Below, one piece after another: positions 15,940 through 25,300 of a stretch of 26,809 nt of DNA. The notes under the pieces were generated by a model that made no database searches, was not told the DNA's origin, and saw only the letters and a program-made list of their open reading frames with translations. Made by a program: the position numbers and the translations under genes. Source of the stretch: Thermodesulfobacteriota bacterium (GTDB taxonomy: Bacteria; Desulfobacterota; DSM-4660; Desulfatiglandales; Desulfatiglandaceae); assembly GCA_028278625.1 (NCBI GenBank), contig JANQDY010000157.1, forward strand, positions 1 through 26,809. Direction: 5' to 3'. How positions within the stretch are numbered: the first letter of the stretch is position 1; each line of letters starts with the position of its first letter.

Positions 15940-18111
15940 ATGAAAACGCTCTCCAAATACACCGTTTTGATCGTTGATGATGCCGAAACCAATTTGGATA
16001 TGCTGGCAGAGATCCTGAGAGATGAATATCATATCATGGCAGCCAGGAGCGGGGCCGAGGCCCTTAAGATGACGTCTCAAAAACTGCCCGATCTGATCTT
16101 ACTGGACATCATGATGCCGGAGATGGACGGTTACGAGGTCATCCGGAAGCTCAAAGACGATCCTGCCACATGGGATATTCCGGTCATCTTCGTAACCGCC
16201 ATGGCAGAGGTGGCTGACGAAACAACCGGTTTTGAGCTGGGGGCCGTCGACTATATTACCAAACCCATCAGTTCGGCCATTGTCAAGGCCCGGGTCAGGA
16301 GCCAACTGCTCCTCAAGCAATCACAGAAGAAGCTGGCCGATCAGAACCTGCTCCTGGAAGACAAGGTGCGGGAGCGCACAGGGCGATTGGTGTCAACCCA
16401 GGCCAAATTGGAGAAACTGGTGGAACTGGGCATCGCCCTCAACGCCGCCCGGGATACGGACAAAATCCTGAACGCCATCCTGAAAGGGGGTACTGAACTG
16501 ACCCGGGCGGACGTCGGCACCGTGTACCTGCGCACTTCGGACGACCAGCTACGGTTTGCAGTGCGTACCTACACCGACGAATTGCCGGTTGACCGAATTC
16601 CCATGTACGACCCGGAAACAGGCGAACCCAACCACCACAATATCGCCACCCACGTGGCCCTGTCAGGAGAAACCGTCAATATCCCGGACGCCTACAATTG
16701 CGATGAATTCGACTTCTCCGGCACAAAGCAATTCGACCGGGCCACCGGGTATCACTCAAAGTCCTTCCTCACCGTGCCTTTGAAGCCCCGGGGGGGACAG
16801 GTTATTGGGGTTCTCCAGCTCATCAACGCCATGGACCCGGAAACCGGGGTGACCATCCCTTTCGACCCGCAGCTCACCGGCTTCGTGGAGGCCCTGGCGG
16901 CCCAGTCCGCCGTGGCCATTGAAAACCAACGCCTCCTGGAAGCCCAGAAGGAGCAGTTCAATGCCTTTATCAAGCTCATCGCCAGTGCCATTGACGCCAA
17001 ATCGCCATATACGGGGGGCCATTGCATGCGGGTCCCGGAAATCGCCATGATGCTGGCAAAGGCCGTGAGCGAGTCCCGTAAGCCCCCGTTTAATGATCTC
17101 ACGCTGGATGACGAAGAGCTGAATGAAATGCACCTGGCGGCCTGGCTGCACGATTGCGGCAAAGTGACCACGCCGGAGCACATCGTGGATAAGGCCACAA
17201 AGCTGGAAGCCATCTGTAACCGCATCCACGAAATCCGCATGCGCTTCGAGGTTCTGCGGCGGGATGCGAAGATCGTTTCTTTGAAGGCCATCCTCGACGG
17301 CCGGGCAGGGCCAGAGGAAGCGGAGAGACGATTCGCGGAAACAGTGGCTCTGCTGGAAGACGATTTTCAGTTTCTGGCCCAGGCCAATGTGGGTGGTGAA
17401 TTCATGGCCCCGGAAAAGCAGGCCCGGATCAGAACGATCGCCGAAAACACCTGGCAACGCTATTTTGATGACCGCCTGGGATTGTCGGACGCGGAACTGA
17501 AGCGCAAAGGTGCCCCTTCCGGTGAACCCCTCCCCGTAACCGAGCCGCTTCTGGCCGACAGGCCCGAACATCTGATTCCCCGGGATGATTGGGACAACGC
17601 CGACCGACTGGAAAAACTGGGGATTCGCATGGACCTGCCCCAATACCTGTACAACCTGGGGGAAATCTACAACCTGTGCATCCCCCGGGGCACCCTGACG
17701 CCGGAGGACCGGTTCAAGATCAATGATCATGTCATCCAGACCATCTCCATGCTGGAGAAGCTCCCCTTTGCCGAGAACACAGCCGGGGTACCCGCCATTG
17801 CCGGGGCTCATCACGAAGCCATGATCGGCACCGGCTATCCGCGGAAGCTCACCGGGGAGGAGATGTCCATCCAGGCCAGGATACTGGTCATCGCCGACAT
17901 CTTTGAAGCCTTGACCGCTTCGGACCGTCCCTACAAGAAGGCCAAGACCCTGAGCGAAGCCATACGGATCATGGGATTCATGCAAAAGGACCAGCACATC
18001 GACGCGGACCTGTTCGCGCTTTTCTTGAAGAAAGGAATATTCCGCCAGTATGCAGAGCGGTTTCTGAGGCCGGAGCAGATCGACGACGTGGATATTTCAG
18101 CCTATGTCTGA
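15940..18111 (+). CDS. Response regulator REC-GAF-HD-GYP, predicted cyclic di-GMP phosphodiesterase
   Basis: The 723-residue protein starts at the ATG at 15940, eight bases after GAGGTG; an in-frame ATG at 15886 would overlap the upstream gene. The receiver (about 7-125) has DD13-14, acceptor Asp56 in LILLDIMMP, and KP at 108-109. A coiled-coil linker (about 125-165) leads to a GAF domain (about 165-335). An HD-GYP domain (about 336-705) shows His404-Asp405 in HDCGK, His597, His624-His625 and GTGYP (630-634), then DIFEALTASDRPYK. HD-GYP proteins hydrolyse cyclic di-GMP through pGpG to GMP. The metal ligands are present, so activity is likely. About 175 residues (415-590) are inserted between the HD and the next metal histidine, unlike compact members. 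The cognate kinase is probably one of the hybrids in this window. It is the last gene of its operon. Confidence 0.93.
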   Translation: MKTLSKYTVLIVDDAETNLDMLAEILRDEYHIMAARSGAEALKMTSQKLPDLILLDIMMPEMDGYEVIRKLKDDPATWDIPVIFVTAMAEVADETTGFELGAVDYITKPISSAIVKARVRSQLLLKQSQKKLADQNLLLEDKVRERTGRLVSTQAKLEKLVELGIALNAARDTDKILNAILKGGTELTRADVGTVYLRTSDDQLRFAVRTYTDELPVDRIPMYDPETGEPNHHNIATHVALSGETVNIPDAYNCDEFDFSGTKQFDRATGYHSKSFLTVPLKPRGGQVIGVLQLINAMDPETGVTIPFDPQLTGFVEALAAQSAVAIENQRLLEAQKEQFNAFIKLIASAIDAKSPYTGGHCMRVPEIAMMLAKAVSESRKPPFNDLTLDDEELNEMHLAAWLHDCGKVTTPEHIVDKATKLEAICNRIHEIRMRFEVLRRDAKIVSLKAILDGRAGPEEAERRFAETVALLEDDFQFLAQANVGGEFMAPEKQARIRTIAENTWQRYFDDRLGLSDAELKRKGAPSGEPLPVTEPLLADRPEHLIPRDDWDNADRLEKLGIRMDLPQYLYNLGEIYNLCIPRGTLTPEDRFKINDHVIQTISMLEKLPFAENTAGVPAIAGAHHEAMIGTGYPRKLTGEEMSIQARILVIADIFEALTASDRPYKKAKTLSEAIRIMGFMQKDQHIDADLFALFLKKGIFRQYAERFLRPEQIDDVDISAYV

Positions 18112-18165
18112 TCGCTCCATCGGATGCGGGTAGGTGAGTTTGGCCGGTGCGGCATCACTGAACTG

Positions 18166-19395
18166 CTATCGGGTTTCGACGCCGGTCAGTGTGAGATCGA
18201 ACCAGAACCGGCTTCCCTCACCCGGCGTGCTCTCCAATCGCAATTGGCTCCCCATCATGCCAAGCAACCGCTGGCTGATGGTGAGCCCCAGACCGGAACC
18301 CGTGGTTTCGGCCAGGAGTTTATTTCCCTTCTGGTAAAAGGGTGCAAAGATCCGATCTATGTCTTCGGGAGAGATCCCCACGCCGGTATCTTCAATGGAA
18401 AAACGGAGGGAGTGGGCATTCGGTTCTTGTTCCTCTGGGGCCAGGGTCCGGACATGCAATTGAACCCTTCCCTTTTCCGTAAATTTTATCCCATTCCCAA
18501 CCAGGTTGATCAGTATCTGGCGCAATCGCCGTTCATCGCCAAGCACCTTTTCGGGCAAATCCGGCGCCAATTCACATGCGAAATCGAGTCCTTTCTGACA
18601 GCTTTGCAGGCGGAACATTTCGTCTAAGTCACCAAGCATCTTCACCAGATCCAATGGCTCACGATCTGTTTTCATCTTTCCCGCCTCAATCTTGGCGATG
18701 GCGATCAGATCGTTGATGATCATGAGCAAGTGGTTACCGCTCTGAACGATATTCTTGGCAAAGCGTTGCTGTTTTTCCGTTATGTCGGGCGCTCCCTCGA
18801 GAAGCTGGGCATATCCCAGCACGCCATTTAAAGGGGTCCTCAGTTCATGGCTGATACTGGCCAGGAACTCGTGTTTTGCCCGGTGCGCAATGTCGGCAGC
18901 CTCTCTGGCTTCCCGAAGTTCACGATTCCTGTTTTCAAGGGCGATGTTTCGTTCTCTCAACTCATTGGTGCGCTGAGCCACAAGGTCTTCAAGGTGCCGC
19001 TGCAATTTCCGTAACGTCAAATGGGTGCCGACGCGCGCCAGTACTTCTTCCAACTGGAACGGTTTTGTGATGTAGTCGACGCCGCCCGCTTCGAACCCCT
19101 TGATTTTGTCCCCCAATTTCGTTAGGACGGTCATAAAGATGACGGGGATATCGCGGGTCTTCTCGTTGCTCTTCAATCGCTTGCAGACTTCAAACCCGCT
19201 CAAGTTGGGCAGCAAGACATCCAGAAGAATAAGATCCGGTACTCGCAGATCTGCCAGTCTCAGGGCGCTCGCCCCGTCTTTTTTGATGAGAACCCTGTAG
19301 CCCGCCTTTGTCAGGGTATCCATTAAAATGCTTAAGTTTTCGGGTTTATCATCAACTACCAGGATCGTCCCGGACGAGGTGTTTTGGCTGTTCAT
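18166..19395 (-). CDS. Soluble response regulator-histidine kinase, REC-HisKA-HATPase
   Basis: The start is the ATG at 19395, seven bases after AAGGAG; upstream in-frame starts reach far into the neighbouring gene. The 409-residue protein has a receiver (about 9-128; acceptor Asp59 in LILLDVLLP, KP at 111-112), a coiled-coil linker (about 130-172), HisKA with [10 protein letters not shown] (His183) and HATPase (N box near 300, DTGVGISPED at 336-345, GSGLGL at 366-371). No membrane segment or signal peptide is seen. It overlaps the end of the giant kinase gene by 44 bases, so it should be translated together with it. Its N-terminal receiver is a natural acceptor of phosphate from the giant kinase (inference). 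It has no terminal receiver of its own and converges on the HD-GYP gene, 54 bases away. Confidence 0.93.
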   Translation of the reverse strand: MNSQNTSSGTILVVDDKPENLSILMDTLTKAGYRVLIKKDGASALRLADLRVPDLILLDVLLPNLSGFEVCKRLKSNEKTRDIPVIFMTVLTKLGDKIKGFEAGGVDYITKPFQLEEVLARVGTHLTLRKLQRHLEDLVAQRTNELRERNIALENRNRELREAREAADIAHRAKHEFLASISHELRTPLNGVLGYAQLLEGAPDITEKQQRFAKNIVQSGNHLLMIINDLIAIAKIEAGKMKTDREPLDLVKMLGDLDEMFRLQSCQKGLDFACELAPDLPEKVLGDERRLRQILINLVGNGIKFTEKGRVQLHVRTLAPEEQEPNAHSLRFSIEDTGVGISPEDIDRIFAPFYQKGNKLLAETTGSGLGLTISQRLLGMMGSQLRLESTPGEGSRFWFDLTLTGVETR

Positions 19396-22300
19396 CCCTT
19401 TTCTCCTTGGCTTTTGGGAGTTGTTGTCGACATTCCGCCAGAACGGCTTGAATCTCCTTTTCACTGAAGCGCTTGGACAGGCGATGGAGCCTATCGGTAA
19501 AGGGTTGGTAATCACTATTCACGCCCATTAGCCGATCGAGATAGTGCCCAATAGCGGCATAATCCCCATCTTCGAGCAATGCGGAAAGCTCCTCAATGGC
19601 CCCTTCCGGCGGAATCTTCGGGAGATCCCTTACGATGTCTCCCGCCGTGCTGGCATCACCATGGTCAGCAGGTGCCGTTTCCAATCGGTTTTCATGCTTC
19701 CACTCCAGGGAGAGCAAATCACCCAAAGAGGCGAGCAGTTCGTTCATTTGTATCGGTTTTTCCAGAAAGGCATCACAGGCGGCGGTGAATCTGCTGATGC
19801 GTGATCGCTCGGCAACGGCGGCGGAAATGCCGAGGACCTTGATATGGCGATTCTTTTCCGATGCCCGCAGCTGCTGAAGGACACGGTATCCGTCGAGGTC
19901 CGGCAAAATGAGATCCAAAATCATGAGATCGGGCGGCTCAGCCTCCGCCAAACGGAGTGCCTCATTGCCGCTTTTTGCGGCCACGAGATGGAAATCGAGG
20001 GGCGCCAGCATGGAAACCAACAGTGATAGGTTCACGGGGTGATCATCCACAAGCAGAAGACGTCTGCGCGGACCCTTGTAACCGAGAATGGGCAAATCCG
20101 TGGGAACGGAATCCAGTACCGGTTCTTCGACGACATTGAGGGACAGATCGATGGTGAACACACTCCCTGCGCCCACCTTGCTGCGCACGGAAAGGGTTCC
20201 GCCCATGAGTTCAATCAGATTGCGGGTGATGGTCAGTCCCAGTCCGACCCCTTCCGCGGGTCTCCCTTCAGGGTGTTTCTGGGTGAAGGGATTGAAAATA
20301 TCTTCAAGATCCTCCTGGGGAATGCCGATCCCGGTGTCTTCCACTTCAAAACGGATGTTTTGGACGGATGGACGTGAAGATTCGCCAGTGTCATCATCTA
20401 CAACCGTTATGCGTAGGGTGACAATGCCCCTGGGTGTGAATTTGATGGCGTTGGACAGCAGATTCAGCAGGGCCTGCTTCAATCTTTTTTCGTCCCCCCG
20501 CACAAAACCGGGCAGTGTTGATGCGCATTCGTAACGCAGTTCCAGCAGACGTTCCCGGGCGTTAACCCGGGCAATCCCCAGCACGTCGGAGAGCAAACCG
20601 GAAAGCGACAATTCACCGATTTCCAGTTCCTGCTTCTGCGCTTCGATTCTGGAAAGGTCCAGCAGCTCTGTCAGGAGGGTCAGCAAGTCTTCGCCACTGC
20701 TGCAAATCATGTTTACGAAATCCCGGTTCATACCGGTCACGTCCGGTTGCCGAAGGAGGAGCTGTGCATAGCCCAGAACAGCGTTCAGCGGGGTGCGCAG
20801 TTCATGGCTCATATTGGCCAGGAACCTGGTTTTGGCGTAATTGGCGGCCTCCGCTTCCTTCCGGGCGGCGTTCAATTCATCGGTCCGCTTTTTCACCTGC
20901 TCCGCAAGGATACGGTAGTGTCGGGCCAGTTTATTCTCGGCCCGCCGCCTTTCGGTGATGTCCCTGGCAAACACACATTGCAACTCCTGCCCGCCAAATT
21001 CAACATAGTTCAATCGGAGTTCAACGGGAAAAACCTCTCCGTCTTTTGTGCAGTGACGGGATTCGGCGATGAAGTGTCTGCGTTGCTTGACGAGCTGCCA
21101 TTTTTCGTCAAATCCACGGCCGTCGGGCCAGTCCGGATCAACGTCGCGGACTTTCAGCCCCAGCAACTCTTGACGGGAGTAACCGAGACGTCGGCAGGCC
21201 GCATCATTCACATAGGTTATTTGCGCCCCGGAATCTACCCAGTAGATGGGATCGGCGTTGTGGTCAAAGGCGAATTGGGTGGTAAGGAGTTGCCTTTCCG
21301 TGGCCTTTCGTTCGGAAATGTCGCAGTAGGCAATAATTGCTCCGTATGATTCCAGGGGAATGGGCGCGGCCGTGGCGCTCAGCCAGGTGAATTCGCCATC
21401 GGGTTTCGAAGCCACTATCTCAACATCCTTGATCACCTGATTCTCCCTGAGCGCCCGGACGCAGGGATATTCATCGCGCGGCATCACGGTCCCGTCGGAG
21501 CGGAGAGCCGTCCATTCCTCTCTGCACTGTTGGCCGTTTTCAGGTTCTTCCGGAGGAATCGACAAGAGTTGTTCTGCCATGGCATTGGTTTCCAAAACGC
21601 TGCCAAATGCATCCGTGACACTGATCCCAAGGGGAAAGTTGTGAAACAAGATCCGGTATTTCTCCTCGCTTTCTTTCAGTTCCGAGTACAGCCTGGCATT
21701 TTCAATGGAGATGGCCACCTGGGAGGCGAGCAGGCGCAGGATTTCCACCCGCCCGGCGGTAAAGGCTCCGGCGATCACGTTATTCTCCAGATACAGCACG
21801 CCGCTCAGCCGGCCCTGATGGATCAACGGCATGCAGAGCACTGATTTGAGTCCTGTTTTCAGCACATAGGGATCCTGGGTGAATGGCCCTTCTTCACGCC
21901 CATTGCTGAAGACAATGCTCTCACGGGTCCGTATGACATATGCCACCATGGCCCGGGAAAGCATCGGGGGTTCGCCCTTTTCATCCGCCCTGTGGAGAGG
22001 TATGGACCGGTCAATCCGAGCGTCCCGATCCGTCGCATCAATTTCCGCTTCAATCCACCACTGGCCATCTTCTTCCAGAATCAGCAGCCCCCGCTGGGCG
22101 CCGGCATGTTCAAGAATAATGTTCATCATTGTTGACAACAGGATGTCCAGAATCATTTCACTGGACATGGCATGGGAAGCTTTCAGCACGGCAGCCATAT
22201 CCAGAAGCCCCTCCGACCGGCTCTCCTCCCTGGTGCTGATGGTGCGAGATGGATCGGCAACTGTCTCTTTTTCTGACAGCCATTGGGGATACCGTTCCTC

Positions 22301-25300
22301 CAGATCCTTCACTTTTTTGGTGGCACCCCATACCCGATAGGCATGGTGAGCTTCGCGCAGATAGAGCCGGGCATGCTGGGTCTGCCCCCGCTCCAGATAG
22401 AATTTTCCGGCCAGTTCATTGGCCAGGGCTTCTTCATTGATGTATTGGTGTTTTTTGGCCAGGGCAATGGCTTGATCGTAATGCTCTCTGGCATCACCAT
22501 GGCTGCCTTGCACGCGGCAGCGTTCAGCTTCGACCAGATGCCATTTGTTCGAGAAATTCATGGGGGCATGTTGAGACCAGCCTTGTAGTTTTATTTGATC
22601 TTCTAAGACCCTTTCCAGAGCCGCTTCCTGATCTTGTTTTGGCTGATTATCATATTCCATCAGGTGGACCAACGCGTCATAAAAGCAGAATATTGCCACA
22701 TCCACGGCACCCGCCATACCAGGAAGAAATTCTCGGGCCTTCCGTGTGAATCTCAATGCATCTGTACATTTTCCGAAGATATAGTTCAAGTAGGTTTTGC
22801 AAAAATAGAGATAAAAAGACCCAATCATATCTCCAATACGATTTGCGATGGACATCAGATTTACTTCATCACACAGATCGCCGCGCAGAGCGGTCGGATC
22901 TTCCACCTCGGCATGCCGCAAATTGAAAAAAGCCTGTCCCAGGGTACTCACCCAGTTTATCGGAAGCCCTTGCTGGATCTCTTTCAGTTTTCGAATGTTG
23001 GTCCGAGTCACGCGCTCTGCCCGCTCAAGATCTTCACCGATGTAGAACAGGTTGCGGCTATAGGCGACAAGCCCGTAACCCCCATACTCGAAGTCTCCAT
23101 TTTCCACACCGGCTTTGTACGCCGCCAAGCAGGTATCCAGAGTGGATCTCAAGTGTTGCTTCCAGTGGGTTATGCAAAAGTTGTTGATTTCCAGAACAAC
23201 AGCACGGTCTTTCTCATAGTCCGGGTTCTTCAAAAGACGGATGCTCAATTGCCCGAATTCATAGCCGCGCGCTATATCCCTTCCCCTGGCACACAATATC
23301 ATCCCATAAAACACAAAGATGCTCGCGGAAAAGGGGGATCTGCCGTACTTGATGGTAAGCGCCATCATTTTGGATACCAGTACGGGGGTCAGCATTGGTG
23401 CAGCCTTGTACGTGACGGAAATACTACCGGACATGATCTTCAAGGCGCCCAGGATGCGATCATCCGTCATATTGGGCAGCCGTTCCAAATCTTCAACGTC
23501 CATCCCCCGCATGGCTTCCTCTATATCCGCCAAGGCCATGTCAATATGGGCTTGAGTGGCCGGGACCGGTAAATCCACCCCCAATAATTCAATTGCAGCC
23601 AGACACACATTCAGGGCATCCGGCAGTTTCAACTGGGCCTGATAGGCCTGAATTTTGGTTTTGTAGATGTCCACGGTGTCTGTTACGTGTTGCGCCTGCT
23701 TTAAGACAATATCCCCATGACGTTCCATCTGCTCATAGTCGCCCATCAGATAGGCGGTTTCGGCTGTTCCCGTATAGAGCTGCAATGCCAGTCGGTAATG
23801 ATCCTGCCAGACATTATCTTCCAAAAGGCCAATGCCGCTTTTAAAAAACAGATATGACCCATGATAGGCAGAACCGTTAAAAGCTGTAATCCCTGCTTTT
23901 AAGTTCAGTTCTGCCAACCTCAATCGTTCCGCCCGGTCGGTCATGCGCTCCATGCCGGCGTTAAGTTGTTTGACGATCTCAAACAGGCACTCGCTCTTTT
24001 GGGGTTCGGGAAACTGTTTCAAAAGGAACCTTCCAGCGCGTAAATGGATCTTTTCCCGCTCCGCATCACTCAGTAAATCATATGCGGTCTGTTGAACGCG
24101 ATCATGGACAAACCGGAATACGCTTTGGATCCCTGCCTCTGATATCTCGCCATCTGTCATGCCGGGTGCCACATATTTGTATTGTTCATCCAGGGGAATC
24201 ACCAACCCTTCTTGAACTGCGTCCATAAGAAGGGAGAGCGTTTCCGCCTGACTTTTTCCAACAATGCCGGCCAGGGTGGTGAGTGGAAAGGTATTTCCGA
24301 TACAGGATGCCAGCTGTAACGCCGTCTGGGTTTCAGGAGGCGCTTTTTGGATGTTTTTTGCCATGAGGTCCACCACATTTTCCGTGAGATCCAAATGCAA
24401 AATGGCGGGAATATTACACTGCCAACGCTCAGTTTCTACATCAAATGTCAAGAAGCCGTCCGCATACAGGGATGTGAGGAGTCGGTTGACAAAAAAGGGA
24501 TTGCCCCTTGTTTTTTCATGGACCAGTGCTGCAAGTGGATCAACCGGGCCGGGAAATATCATGGCATCTGAAATCATCCTGCGGATGTGTTCAAAGGAAA
24601 GATCGGTAAGCGTCATGGTGGTGATGACCGCGTCATCTTTCTTCATCCCGTTCAACATCTTCATTAGGGGATGGGAAGGATCGACTTCATTGTCGCGGTA
24701 TGCGCCGATGAGTAGAAGATGTCGGTTGTGTTGATCCCCCGTTAAGATGCTCAGCAGATTCAACGAGGCCGAATCAGCCCACTGCAGATCATCCGCAACC
24801 AATACAAGGGGGTGTTCCTTCTGTGAAACAGCGGCCACAAAATTTTTGAACACATAATTAAAGCGGTTCTGAGCCTCAAGAGGTGCGAGTTGGGGGACGC
24901 CCGGTTGTTCGCCGATGATCAATTCCAGATTGGGAATCACATCCGTCAAGACCCTGCCGTTATTCCCTACCGCATTCAGGATGTTTGATTTCCATTTAAC
25001 CAGATCTTCCTCGGTTTCCGTCAACAACAGATCGACAAATTCCTCAAATGCCCGAATAAATGCATAATAGGGAATGTTTCTATGGAGTTGGTCGAATTTA
25101 CCGGAGATAAAATAGCCCCGCTTTTCCGTGATCGGTTTGTACACTTCGCGAATCAGCGCTGATTTGCCCACGCCCGAATACCCGCCCACCAGCATCAGTT
25201 CAGTACTGCCCTCGGCGACGCGGCCAAACGCCTGCAGCAATTTGCCCATCTCTTTTTCTCTGCCGTAGAGTTTTTCGGGAACTTGAAACCTGCCGGAAAA

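Noticed and set aside
16756..17997. 413-codon open frame on the minus strand opposite the HD-GYP gene
   Set aside because: It is antisense to well-supported GAF and HD-GYP coding sequence, with no family resemblance.
18112..18165. Possible terminator between the converging HD-GYP and kinase genes
   Set aside because: Only a short GCC-GGC pairing is present and there is no T tract in either direction.
22634..23572. 312-codon open frame on the plus strand opposite the giant kinase
   Set aside because: It is antisense to the helical region of the giant kinase; composition and lack of motifs mark it as a shadow.
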